Below, one piece after another: positions 8,202-16,710 of a DNA stretch of 64,000 nt. The notes beneath the pieces were generated by a model. The model ran no database searches. It was not told the origin of the DNA and was given only the letters and a program-made list of their open reading frames with translations. Positions within the stretch are counted from its first letter, which is position 1; each line of letters begins with the position of its first letter. The position numbers and the translations under genes are program-made. The stretch is from JAAFIP01 sp031428975 (lineage in GTDB: Bacteria; Pseudomonadota; Gammaproteobacteria; Burkholderiales; Burkholderiaceae_C), in assembly GCA_031428975.1 (NCBI GenBank), contig JANOYR010000062.1:13916-77915 (forward strand), in the 5' to 3' direction.

Positions 8202-9038
8202 ATGCCTGCTACGCCAACCACACGCCCTTTTAATCGCCTGCTATTGACTGGAGCAGCCGGAGGCTTGGGGCAAATTTTGCGGTCTAGCCTTGTGCCATTT
8301 GCGCAGACACTTAGGTTGTCTGACATCATGACTTTATCTGCCGGGCAAGCGCATGAAGAAACCCTCGTTTGCGATTTGGCCGACAAAGCGGCCGTTGACG
8401 AGATGGTGCGCGGTGTCGATGCCATCGTGCACATGGGCGGCGTGTCGGTAGAGCGGCCATTTGAAGAGATTTTGGGACCCAATATTGTGGGTGTTTTTAA
8501 CCTGTATGAGGCGGCGCGCAGGCATGGAGTCAAGCGGATTGTGTTTGCCAGCTCCAACCATGTGATTGGTTTTCACAAGCAAGGCGAGGTTTTAGACACC
8601 GACTGTGCCAAACGCCCTGATGGTAACTACGGCCTGTCCAAATCCTATGGGGAAGATCTGTCGCGCTTTTATTTTGACCGCTACGGCATTGAAACCGTGT
8701 GCATCCGCATCGGCTCGTCATTTCCAGAGCCCAAAGATGCACGCATGCTCATTACTTGGCTCAGTTATGCGGATTTAACCGAGCTTATCCGCTGCGCCTT
8801 GTTTGCGCCCAACGTAGGCCACACCATTGTCTATGGCATGAGCAATAACCGCGATACATGGTGGAACAATGCGGCTGCCGCGCACTTGGGATTTGTTGCC
8901 AAAGACAGTTCAGAAGCTTTTCGCGCCCAAGCAGAGGCGCAGCCGCGCCCAGCGGCTGGCGACCCTGCGGGCCAATTCCAAGGCGGCGGCTTTGTCACCC
9001 GTGGGCCTTTTGAAACTTTGGCAGCCGTATCCGCATGA
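8202..9038 (+). CDS. udh: Uronate dehydrogenase (NAD-dependent SDR)
   Basis: Oxidises D-galacturonate or D-glucuronate to the aldarolactone with NAD+. The protein of 278 residues begins FNRLLLTGAAGGLGQILR (Rossmann glycine motif) and contains SVERPFEEILGPNIVG, RIVFASSNHVIGF and the active-site Tyr-x3-Lys in GNYGLSKSYGEDL, all typical of Udh. The ATG at 8202 is preferred over an in-frame TTG 18 bases earlier. It overlaps the next gene by ATGA, so the lactone product is made beside its hydrolase. Related SDRs acting on L-arabinose or D-galactose are less similar in these segments. Confidence 0.88.
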   Translation: MPATPTTRPFNRLLLTGAAGGLGQILRSSLVPFAQTLRLSDIMTLSAGQAHEETLVCDLADKAAVDEMVRGVDAIVHMGGVSVERPFEEILGPNIVGVFNLYEAARRHGVKRIVFASSNHVIGFHKQGEVLDTDCAKRPDGNYGLSKSYGEDLSRFYFDRYGIETVCIRIGSSFPEPKDARMLITWLSYADLTELIRCALFAPNVGHTIVYGMSNNRDTWWNNAAAAHLGFVAKDSSEAFRAQAEAQPRPAAGDPAGQFQGGGFVTRGPFETLAAVSA

Positions 9039-9922
9039 GCACCGCTGAACTCATTGTCGATGCACGCAACGGCGTAGGCGAGAGCCCGGTTTGGAATGCC
9101 GCCGAGCGGGCTTTGTACTGGGTGGATATTCCCGCTAAAAAACTGCAGCGCTGGGACATGCAAACGGGTGCAGTGCGCAGCTGGACTGCCCCAGAAATGC
9201 TCGCTTGCATAGCTCCCCACAGCGCAGGCGGATTCATCGCTGGCATGGAAACTGGCATATTCCACATCCGCATCGGTGCAGGGGATGCGCTCGCATTTAC
9301 GTTGCTGCAAAGCACGCCCCACAGCGCACAAGGCATGCGCTGGAACGATGGCCGCTGCGACCGGCAAGGCCGTTTTTTAGCGGGTTCTATGGTGATGGAT
9401 ATGGGCAAGTGCAGCAATGCTGGTATCATAGTTAGCTATACAAAGAGTAGTGGCACTTGCACTATAAGAAGCCAACTCATTACCCCCAACGGCATGGCTT
9501 TTAGCCCTGATGGGCGCACGCTTTACACCAGCGATTCCCACCCCAGCGTGCAAACCGTTTGGGCTTCTGACTACGACACCGAAACTGGCACGCCGTCCAA
9601 CCAGCGTGTCTTTGTCGACATGCATGCCCTGCCCGGCAGACCCGATGGTGCAGCCGTTGACACCGACGGTTGCTACTGGATCTGCGGCAACGACGCAGGC
9701 TTGATCCACCGATTTACGCCGCAAGGTATTCTCGACCAATCCTTAGCCGTCCCCGTCAAAAAGCCCGCCATGTGCGCTTTTGGCGGCGACGACATGCGTA
9801 CGCTTTTTGTCACCTCGATTCGCCCAGAGAGCATTGATTTATCTGACCAGCCGCTTGCGGGCGGTGTATTTGCACTGCGCCTCGGCGTGCGGGGTCTGTC
9901 AGAGCCCGTTTTTCTCGCTTGA
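9035..9922 (+). CDS. SMP-30/gluconolactonase-family lactonase
   Basis: Cytosolic six-bladed propeller lactonase, 295 residues, no signal peptide. Motifs are GVGESPVWNAAERALYWVDIPAKKL (metal-binding Glu), GMRWNDGRCDRQGRFLAGSM, LITPNGMAFSPDGRTLYTSDS and GRPDGAAVDTDGCYWIC (Asn and Asp metal ligands). It should open the lactone made by the upstream dehydrogenase. Residues about 128-150 (GKCSNAGIIVSYTKSSGT) are atypical; the DNA there at 9426-9439 (TCATAGTTAGCTAT) differs at one base from the end of the 32-bp repeat, so a repeat remnant may have been absorbed. Confidence 0.87.
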   Translation: MSTAELIVDARNGVGESPVWNAAERALYWVDIPAKKLQRWDMQTGAVRSWTAPEMLACIAPHSAGGFIAGMETGIFHIRIGAGDALAFTLLQSTPHSAQGMRWNDGRCDRQGRFLAGSMVMDMGKCSNAGIIVSYTKSSGTCTIRSQLITPNGMAFSPDGRTLYTSDSHPSVQTVWASDYDTETGTPSNQRVFVDMHALPGRPDGAAVDTDGCYWICGNDAGLIHRFTPQGILDQSLAVPVKKPAMCAFGGDDMRTLFVTSIRPESIDLSDQPLAGGVFALRLGVRGLSEPVFLA

Positions 9923-9948
9923 TTTTTTTAACCCCTAGGAGACTTTCC

Positions 9949-10914
9949 ATGAAAATTCAATACACCTTCATTGCCGCAGCAGTCGCCTGCATCACACTGG
10001 GCGCACAAGCCACCGAGTTCCGCTCGGCAGATACCCACAACGCTGACGACTACCCCACGGTGGCCGCGGTGAAATACATGAGCCAACTGCTAGAGCAAAA
10101 AAGCGGCGGCAAACACAAGATCAAAGTATTCAACAAACAAGCCTTGGGCAGCGAAAAAGAAACCGTTGACCAAGTGAAAATTGGCGCACTGGATTTCACC
10201 CGCGTCAACGTGGGCCCCATGAACGGCATTTGCCCGCTCACCCAAGTGCCCACCATGCCATTTTTGTTCAACTCGATCGCCCATATGCGCAAGTCGCTGG
10301 ATGGCCCAGTAGGGGAAGAGATTTTGAAAAGCTGCGAGTCAGTGGGCTTTGTAGGTTTGGCGTTTTATGACAGCGGCGCACGCTCGATTTATGCCAAAAA
10401 AGCCATCAAAACGGTAGCGGATGCCAAAGGCTTGAAAATTCGTGTCCAGCAGTCTGACCTGTGGGTCGCGTTGATTAGCGCTATGGGCGCAAATGCCACC
10501 CCCATGCCTTATGGCGAAGTGTTGATGGGCCTCAAAACCGGTTTGATTGATGCGGCAGAAAACAACATTCCCTCGTTTGACACCGCCAAACACTACGAAT
10601 CAGTGAAGATTTATTCCAAAACTGAGCATTCGATGGCACCCGAAATTTTGGTCATGTCCAAAGTGATTTACGACAAGCTGCCCAAGGCTGAGCAAGACAT
10701 GATCCGCGCTGCGGCCAAAGAGTCGGTGGCCTTCCAGCGCCAAAAGTGGGACGAGCAAGAAGCCAAATCGCTGGCAGTGGTCAAGGCTGGCGGCGCAGAG
10801 ATTGTGGACGTTGACAAAAAATCCTTCCAAGCGGTGATGACTCCGGTGTATGACAAATTCATGGTCACCCCCGACATGAAGCGCTTGGTGAAGTCCGTGC
10901 AAGACACGAAATGA
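9949..10914 (+). CDS. dctP: TRAP transporter substrate-binding protein, DctP family
   Basis: Periplasmic receptor, 321 residues, with a signal peptide MKIQYTFIAAAVACITLGAQA. Family features include FRSADTHNADDYP, the conserved Arg region SGARSIYAKKAIKTVADAKGLKIR and GLIDAAENN. The ATG at 9949 is chosen because AGGAGA lies 6-11 bases before it; an in-frame TTG at 9919 lacks this. It is followed by the small and large membrane subunits. Position inside the uronate genes suggests a hexuronate or aldarate ligand, consistent with known uronate-type TRAP receptors; the ligand itself is inferred. Confidence 0.9.
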   Translation: MKIQYTFIAAAVACITLGAQATEFRSADTHNADDYPTVAAVKYMSQLLEQKSGGKHKIKVFNKQALGSEKETVDQVKIGALDFTRVNVGPMNGICPLTQVPTMPFLFNSIAHMRKSLDGPVGEEILKSCESVGFVGLAFYDSGARSIYAKKAIKTVADAKGLKIRVQQSDLWVALISAMGANATPMPYGEVLMGLKTGLIDAAENNIPSFDTAKHYESVKIYSKTEHSMAPEILVMSKVIYDKLPKAEQDMIRAAAKESVAFQRQKWDEQEAKSLAVVKAGGAEIVDVDKKSFQAVMTPVYDKFMVTPDMKRLVKSVQDTK

Positions 10915-10941
10915 TGCATCCCACGCGCATGCTGGCTTGCC

Positions 10942-10967
10942 TAGCGCCGCCCCTTAGGGGGGCGCTA
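10942..10967 (+). promoter_or_regulatory. Hairpin covering the dctQ ribosome site and start
   Basis: TAGCGCC plus CCCC pairs with GGGG plus GGCGCTA, an 11-bp stem with one bulged G and a TTA loop. The 3' arm includes the G-rich ribosome site of dctQ and the A of its ATG at 10967. Folding would hide the start, so dctQM translation may be damped relative to dctP. Confidence 0.65.
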
Positions 10968-11464
10968 TGAGTGCCGCATTCACGAAACTGTGCGCCAATT
11001 TGTCCAAGTTTTGCTTGGTATTGGCCGTTATCGGGCTCATTGGCTTGATTTTATGTGTGCAGTGGCAAGTGTTTGGTCGCTATGTGCTCAATGACACGCC
11101 CACTTGGGCAGAGGCGTTTGCCTTGTTGCTTGTGCTTTTTGTCACGGCTTTTGGTGTTGCAGTGGGCGTGCGCGATGCAGGCCATATTGGCCTGGAATCC
11201 ATGGTTTCGCTGCTGCCTGAGGCTTGGCGAAAAAAAATCGAAGTGCTGATTCACTTGCTGGTGGGCAGCTTTGGCGCTTTGATGGTCTTTGGTGGCTGGC
11301 AATGGATGGTGGCCAAATGGGGCGAAAAAAAACCCATGTTGCCTGTGCCTGACGGCATCGACTACCTGCCCGTGGTGATTGCGGGCGTGCTAATTGTGCT
11401 GTTTTCAATTGAACATATTGTGGCGCTCATACAGGGCAAAGTCGTGGAGCCAGCATGGAACTAG
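10967..11464 (+). CDS. dctQ: TRAP transporter small permease, DctQ family
   Basis: Four-helix inner-membrane subunit, 165 residues. Helices are near residues 12-35, 45-70, 92-115 and 130-150; the motif WQVFGRYVLNDTPTWAEAFALLL is typical. The 10-bp overlap with dctM implies coupled translation. Its start is buried in a strong hairpin. Confidence 0.9.
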   Translation: MSAAFTKLCANLSKFCLVLAVIGLIGLILCVQWQVFGRYVLNDTPTWAEAFALLLVLFVTAFGVAVGVRDAGHIGLESMVSLLPEAWRKKIEVLIHLLVGSFGALMVFGGWQWMVAKWGEKKPMLPVPDGIDYLPVVIAGVLIVLFSIEHIVALIQGKVVEPAWN

Positions 11465-12747
11465 CAGTATTGGGGTTTAGTTTTACGGTGCTGCTGCTGA
11501 TTGGCGTTCCCGTGGCATTTGCCATTGGTTTGTCGTCGGTGGCTACCATCATTGCAGCGGGTTTGCCCATTGCTGTGGTGTTCCAAAAAATGGTAGGCGG
11601 CATGCAAGTGTTTAGCTTTTTGGCGATCCCATTTTTTGTGTTCGCTGGCGAATTGATGCTGTATGGCGGCATTGCCGACCGCATCGTGAAGTTTGCCAAC
11701 AGCTTGGTCGGCCATGTGCGCGGTGGACTGGGCATGAGCAATGTGCTGGGTTGCACGATATTTGGCGGCATTGCCGGATCCCCTTTGGCCGATGTGTCGG
11801 CCATCGGCTCGGTGATGATTCCATTGATGAAAAAAGAAGGCTACGACGCGGACTACGCAGTCAACGTGACCACCCATGCGTCTTTAGTGGGCGCTATCAT
11901 GCCCACCTCCCATAATTTGATTATTTTTACCTTGGCCACCTCAGGCATTGCATCGGTGAGTGCCATGAGCCTGATGCTGGCAGGCATTGTGCCCGCGCTG
12001 ATTTTGACCCTGTGCAACTTAGCGGCGGCCTACTGGGTGGCGCTTAAGCGCAATTACCCTGTGCGCCCAGGCGGTTTTGCAGGATGGCCTGCGGTGCTTA
12101 CGGCCTTTTTGGCCTCTGTACCCGGGCTATTGGTGGTGGTGATTATTTTGGCGGGTATTTTGTCAGGTGCGTTCACCGCTACGGAGTCGGCATCCATTGC
12201 CGTAGCTTGGGCTTTGGGCGTGACCATTTTTGTCTACCGCACCCTCACTTGGACTAATTTTCTAAAGGCCTGCGCCAAAGCCTGCAAAACCACTGGAGTG
12301 GTGCTGTTGCTGATCGGTATTTCGAATGCATTTGGCTATTTCATGGCGTTGTATGAAGTACCCCAAATCACGGGCGCGTTGATGACCTCTGTGTCCAAAG
12401 AGCCATGGGTGATTTTCTTCATGATCAATGTGCTGCTGTTTGTCTTGGGCACTTTTTTAGACATGGCAGCCACTATATTGATTTGCACACCGATTTTTCT
12501 GCCAATTGCCATGCAGTTTGGCATGGATCCTGTGCAGTTCGGCATCATCATGCTGATTAATTGCGCACTGGGGCTCAACACGCCACCAGTGGGCACAGTG
12601 CAGTTCGTGGGCTGTGCCATTGGCGGCATCACGGTGGGGCAAGTCATGCGCACCATCGCGCCTTTTTATGGCGCATTGGGCATGTGTTTGCTGCTGGTCA
12701 CCTATGTGCCTGCATTCTCGCTTTGGCTGCCCAATTTATTCAAATAG
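11455..12747 (+). CDS. dctM: TRAP transporter large permease, DctM family
   Basis: Inner-membrane Na+-coupled subunit of 430 residues with about 12 hydrophobic helices. Recognisable segments are FSFLAIPFFVFAGELM, GGIAGSPLADVSAIGSVMIP, PTSHNLIIF and LGLNTPPVGT. With DctP and DctQ it imports a carboxylate, presumably the uronate or aldarate handled by the flanking enzymes. Confidence 0.93.
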   Translation: MELAVLGFSFTVLLLIGVPVAFAIGLSSVATIIAAGLPIAVVFQKMVGGMQVFSFLAIPFFVFAGELMLYGGIADRIVKFANSLVGHVRGGLGMSNVLGCTIFGGIAGSPLADVSAIGSVMIPLMKKEGYDADYAVNVTTHASLVGAIMPTSHNLIIFTLATSGIASVSAMSLMLAGIVPALILTLCNLAAAYWVALKRNYPVRPGGFAGWPAVLTAFLASVPGLLVVVIILAGILSGAFTATESASIAVAWALGVTIFVYRTLTWTNFLKACAKACKTTGVVLLLIGISNAFGYFMALYEVPQITGALMTSVSKEPWVIFFMINVLLFVLGTFLDMAATILICTPIFLPIAMQFGMDPVQFGIIMLINCALGLNTPPVGTVQFVGCAIGGITVGQVMRTIAPFYGALGMCLLLVTYVPAFSLWLPNLFK

Positions 12748-12801
12748 CCCACTTTTCCTAAATCTAGGCCCATACAGGCCATTCTTGTTGTAATTTTTGA
12801 T

Positions 12802-13722
12802 ATGAAAACCACTCCCGTCAGCCCTGCGGACTTAGCCAGCTCAGTATTGGCAGTACCGCCCTTGGCACGCCACGCAGATTTAACGCTGAACCACGCCGCC
12901 AACCAAGCGCAAATCGACCACTTGCAAGCCGGTGGTGTGCGCACCCTCATGTATGGCGGCAATGCCAATTTTTACAACATAGGCGTTAGCGAGTACCCCA
13001 GCATTTTGGACATGCTAGAAAAATTTGCCGCCCATGACACCTGGCTGATCCCCTCGGTGGGCAGCGATTTTGGCAAAGCTTTTGACCAAATCAGCATCTT
13101 GCGCGAGCGCAACTTTCCTACCGCCATGGTGCTGCCGCAAAGCGTGATTTCTACCAAGGCAGGCATTGCCACCGGTATCCGAAAATTGGCCGAGCACTTG
13201 GGCAAACCCGTGATTGTTTACATCAAAAGCGACGATTATTTGTCGCCCAAAACCGTGGCGGCGCTGGATGCCGATGGTTGTGTAGCCGCCGTTAAATACG
13301 GTACTATCCGCGAGGATTACACCCAAGATGCCTACGGCAAAGCCCTGGTGCAAGCGATTAACCCCAACAAAATTATCAGCGGCATAGGCGAGCGCCCCGC
13401 CATTATTCATTTGCGTGATTTGGGTTTGCAAGGCTTCACCTCAGGCTCGGTTTGTGTTGCACCGCGCGGCTCTATGGCGATTTTGAAAGCCATACAAGCG
13501 AAAGACTATGCCCGCGCTGCCCAATTGCGACTCGCTTACATGCCGCTCGAAGATGCCCGCGATGCCATCAACCCTATACGCACGCTACACGAAGCAGTGA
13601 CGTTAGCTGGCATTGCCGACATGGGGCCCATGCTGCCTATGCTGTCCAATATAGAAGCGCAGCACCATGCACGGGTGCGCTTGGCGGCGCTAGACTTGTT
13701 AGCCTTTGATCGGGCTTTGTAA
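12802..13722 (+). CDS. Dihydrodipicolinate synthase-family enzyme (keto-deoxy sugar acid dehydratase/aldolase)
   Basis: A TIM-barrel class I lyase of 306 residues. The family threonine/glycine region reads LMYGGNANFYN and the Schiff-base lysine is probably in CVAAVKYGTI, near residue 164. In sugar-acid pathways this family includes 5-keto-4-deoxyglucarate dehydratase and L-2-keto-3-deoxyarabonate dehydratase, both of which yield 2-oxoglutarate semialdehyde. The linked semialdehyde dehydrogenase at 19858 supports such a role. A true DapA is unlikely given the context and divergence. Exact substrate is open. Confidence 0.78.
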   Translation: MKTTPVSPADLASSVLAVPPLARHADLTLNHAANQAQIDHLQAGGVRTLMYGGNANFYNIGVSEYPSILDMLEKFAAHDTWLIPSVGSDFGKAFDQISILRERNFPTAMVLPQSVISTKAGIATGIRKLAEHLGKPVIVYIKSDDYLSPKTVAALDADGCVAAVKYGTIREDYTQDAYGKALVQAINPNKIISGIGERPAIIHLRDLGLQGFTSGSVCVAPRGSMAILKAIQAKDYARAAQLRLAYMPLEDARDAINPIRTLHEAVTLAGIADMGPMLPMLSNIEAQHHARVRLAALDLLAFDRAL

Positions 13723-13738
13723 TGTAAATACCGAACTG

Positions 13739-13848
13739 CCGGACGCAGAGGACGACTCGACAATGACATCGGATGTATTTTATGCAAACTATGTATTTTT
13801 GGTATCCTTTTGCGTCTTCTGCGTAAGCTTCGCGTCCTCTGCGTCCGG
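13739..13848. repeat. Inverted-repeat element, shortened relative of the 62906-63143 element
   Basis: CCGGACGCAGAGGACG (13739-13754) is perfectly inverted at 13833-13848. The right arm continues inward through TTTTGCGTCTTCTGCGTAA as in the larger element, but the left arm stops after 16 bases. The spacer differs from the other locus. It fills most of the 171-bp gap before the dehydratase gene. Confidence 0.8.
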
Positions 13849-13893
13849 TCAAGTCCGCTTTCAAAAACTCAATCCAGCAACCATCTAACAATT

Positions 13894-15639
13894 ATGAAAA
13901 AGAAACCCGAAGAACTCAGAAGCCACCGTTGGTATGGCGTGCAAGACTTGCGCAGCTTTGGCCACCGCTCGCGCACCGCGCAAATGGGCTACCACCGCTC
14001 CGACTACGCGGGCAAACCGGTGATCGCCATCATCAACACTTGGAGCGACATCAACCCTTGCCACACCCACTTTAAGCAGCGGGTAGAAGAGGTCAAGCGC
14101 GGTATTTGGCAGGCGGGTGGCTTCCCTGTGGAAATGCCTGCTATCAGCCTGAGCGAGCCGATGCAAAAGCCCACCACCATGCTCTACCGCAACCTGCTGG
14201 CCATGGAAACCGAAGAGCTGCTGCGCTCCTACCCCGCCGACGGCTGCGTGCTCATGGGGGGCTGCGACAAAACCACGCCTGCGCTCATCATGGGTGCAAT
14301 CAGCATGAACCTGCCCGCTATCTTTATGCCCGCTGGCCCTATGCTCAGTGGCGATTACAAGGGTGGCGTGATTGGCAGCGGGTCTGACACTTGGAAATAC
14401 TGGGCCGAGCTGCGTGCGGGCAATATCACCCAGCAAGACTGGCAAGAGGTAGAAGACGGCATTGCCCGTAGCCCCGGCCATTGCATGACCATGGGCACAG
14501 CCAGCACCCTCACCAGTGCGGCCGAGGCAATGGGCCTTACCCTGCCCGGCGCAGCCAGCATCCCCGCGCCCGACTCGCGCCATGCACAAATGGCCACCCT
14601 CACCGGCAAACGCATTGTCGACATGGTGTGGGAAGACATCAAGCCCTCTGATATTTTGACCAAAGCGTCGTTTGACAACGCCGTGACCACCGTGCTGGCG
14701 CTTGGCGGCAGCACCAACTCTATCGTGCACTTGGTGGCCATGGCACGGCGTGCGGGCATTGATTTAAATATTGACCAATTTGACGAACTGGCCCGCAAAA
14801 CACCCGTGATTGCCAACTTGCGCCCCAGTGGCCAGTTTTTAATGGAAGACTTTTATTACGCCGGCGGCCTGCGTGCCCTGCTCACCCAGCTGGGTGATGT
14901 GTCCAGCGGCGGCCTGCTCGATGGATCCACCAAAACCATCATGGGCACCACCCTGGGCGAGAACATTACAGGCGCTAAGGTTTACAACGCCGATGTGATT
15001 CGCCCCATGACCAACCCGCTGGTCGCCAAAGACGGCTTAGCCGTTCTCTATGGCAACATCGCACCGGGAGGCGCTGTGATTAAGCCTGCAGCTATGGAAA
15101 AGCGTTTTTACAAACACAGCGGCAAGGCCGTGGTGTTCAAAGACTACAACGACATGAATGCCCGTATCGACGCACCCGACCTAGATGTCAACGCCGACAG
15201 CGTGATCATTTTGCAAAGCGCAGGGCCGCAAGGCGCACCGGGCATGCCCGAATGGGGGCAATTGCCCATCCCGCAAAAGCTGCTCAAAGAAGGCGTGCGC
15301 GACATGCTGCGCATCTCCGATGCACGCATGAGCGGCACCAGCTACGGCGCATGCGTCTTGCACGTCACGCCCGAGAGCCACGTGGGCGGGCCACTGGCCT
15401 TGGTGCAAACGGGAGACGTGATCTCGCTGGACATTGAAGCGCGCAGCATCAGTATGGCCGTGAGCGACGAGGAACTGGCCAAGCGCCGAAGTGCATGGAT
15501 TCCCCCCATCCCCAAGTTCAGCCGTGGCTACGGAGCGCTCTACCTGAAGCATATTCAGCAGGCTGACAAAGGCTGCGATTTTGATTTTTTAGAAACCGAG
15601 AAAATTTCGGCAGCTACCGACGATCCAGAAATTCATTAA
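13894..15639 (+). CDS. IlvD/Edd-family dehydratase (aldonate dehydratase type)
   Basis: Fe-S and Mg-dependent dehydratase of 581 residues, matching the family length. Cluster cysteines are visible in INTWSDINPCHTH, MGGCDKTTPA and SPGHCMTMGTAST; GGSTNSIVHL and SDARMSGTSYGACVLHVTPE are also typical. Sequence flavour (RSHRWYGVQDLRSFGHRSR) is that of L-arabinonate or related aldonate dehydratases rather than biosynthetic IlvD. The ATG at 13894 is used; an upstream in-frame start would read through the inverted-repeat element. It would make the 2-keto-3-deoxy acid used by the DHDPS-family enzyme. Confidence 0.88.
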   Translation: MKKKPEELRSHRWYGVQDLRSFGHRSRTAQMGYHRSDYAGKPVIAIINTWSDINPCHTHFKQRVEEVKRGIWQAGGFPVEMPAISLSEPMQKPTTMLYRNLLAMETEELLRSYPADGCVLMGGCDKTTPALIMGAISMNLPAIFMPAGPMLSGDYKGGVIGSGSDTWKYWAELRAGNITQQDWQEVEDGIARSPGHCMTMGTASTLTSAAEAMGLTLPGAASIPAPDSRHAQMATLTGKRIVDMVWEDIKPSDILTKASFDNAVTTVLALGGSTNSIVHLVAMARRAGIDLNIDQFDELARKTPVIANLRPSGQFLMEDFYYAGGLRALLTQLGDVSSGGLLDGSTKTIMGTTLGENITGAKVYNADVIRPMTNPLVAKDGLAVLYGNIAPGGAVIKPAAMEKRFYKHSGKAVVFKDYNDMNARIDAPDLDVNADSVIILQSAGPQGAPGMPEWGQLPIPQKLLKEGVRDMLRISDARMSGTSYGACVLHVTPESHVGGPLALVQTGDVISLDIEARSISMAVSDEELAKRRSAWIPPIPKFSRGYGALYLKHIQQADKGCDFDFLETEKISAATDDPEIH

Positions 15640-15723
15640 CTCTGCTTGACTGCTATTTGGCCGTTGCTTGTGCACCAATTGACTTGCTTTACTTGATACA
15701 TTGATACATCAAAAGGAAACAAC

Positions 15724-16710
15724 ATGAACAACCGTCGAATATTTTTAGAAGCCGTCTCAGCTAGCACAATCGGCTTGGTAGCTATGCAATCAAGAGCGCA
15801 GCCTAAAAATATCGCATGGCCAAGTCAGCCTCTGCGCATCATCGTTCCGTTTGCTGCGGGCGGCACATCGGATGTGATCGCGCGGTTGATATCGAAGCCT
15901 TTGTCGGATGTGCTGGGAGTGAGCGTGGTGATTGATAACCGCACGGGTGCAGGTGGCAATGTGGGCGCTGCAGCCGTAGCCAATGCCACCGACCAGCATA
16001 CCGTGCTGCTCTCTGATTTGGGCTCGATGGCGATCAGCCCACTGATCAGCAAAGACCTACCCTTTAAACCTGAAGACCTTCAAGGTGTCAGCATGCTGGC
16101 TTACTCGCCACATTTATTGGCGGTACATCCTTCGGTGCAAGCCAATACCCTCAAAGAGTTGGTGGCGTTGTCCCAGCGTGCGCCACTGAATGTGGCATCG
16201 TCTGGCTCGGGCACGCCCAACCATTTGGGGGTGGTCGATATTGCTTTGATCACCGGACTTAAGTGGCAACATGTGCCCTATCGCGGAGGCGCACAGTCGC
16301 TCAACGACACCGTAGCGGGCACCACGCAGGTAGTGCTTAACGGCATGGTGGCAACTTTGCCGCAAGTGACCTCGGGCAGACTTAAAGTAATCGGCGTGTC
16401 CAAGCGCAGCCGCATGGCCTTGATAAGCCATGTGCCTACGCTAGCCGAACAAGGCGCAACCGGCTATGAGTCGGGCACTTACCAAGGCGTGTTGGCCGCC
16501 TTTAGCATGCCAAAAGCGGCGGTAGATCGCCTCAATTCTGCTCTCATTGCGGTAGTACGTGCCCCCGAAATACGCGCCCGACTCGTCGAGCTAGGCGCAG
16601 AGGTGATGACCTCTAGCCCCAGTGAAACGGGCGCATTTATTGCCACTGACAGAAAGCGCTGGGCGGGCGTGATTGATCGCGCAGGCAAACAAATTGAGGG
16701 TACTAAATAG
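15724..16710 (+). CDS. Bug-family tripartite tricarboxylate transporter receptor
   Basis: Periplasmic receptor, 328 residues. The N terminus NRRIFLEAVSASTIGLVAMQSRAQ resembles a Tat signal. Mature motifs are LRIIVPFAAGGTSDVIARLI, VVIDNRTGAGGNVGA, SSGSGTPNHLGVVD and HVPYRGG. A good AAAGGAAAC ribosome site precedes the ATG. No TctA/TctB membrane genes are in the window, so it is an orphan receptor. Its stop overlaps the next gene start by one base. Confidence 0.9.
   Translation: MNNRRIFLEAVSASTIGLVAMQSRAQPKNIAWPSQPLRIIVPFAAGGTSDVIARLISKPLSDVLGVSVVIDNRTGAGGNVGAAAVANATDQHTVLLSDLGSMAISPLISKDLPFKPEDLQGVSMLAYSPHLLAVHPSVQANTLKELVALSQRAPLNVASSGSGTPNHLGVVDIALITGLKWQHVPYRGGAQSLNDTVAGTTQVVLNGMVATLPQVTSGRLKVIGVSKRSRMALISHVPTLAEQGATGYESGTYQGVLAAFSMPKAAVDRLNSALIAVVRAPEIRARLVELGAEVMTSSPSETGAFIATDRKRWAGVIDRAGKQIEGTK

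Noticed and set aside
9919..9948. Upstream TTG start for dctP
   Set aside because: It lacks a ribosome site and would place ten residues before a complete signal peptide; AGGAGA precedes the ATG at 9949.
13810..13893. N-terminal extension of the IlvD/Edd dehydratase
   Set aside because: The extra 28 residues are translated from the inverted-repeat element, not family sequence.
13885..14730. 281-codon open frame on the minus strand
   Set aside because: Opposite the IlvD/Edd dehydratase with its conserved cysteine motifs; no domain match or ribosome site.
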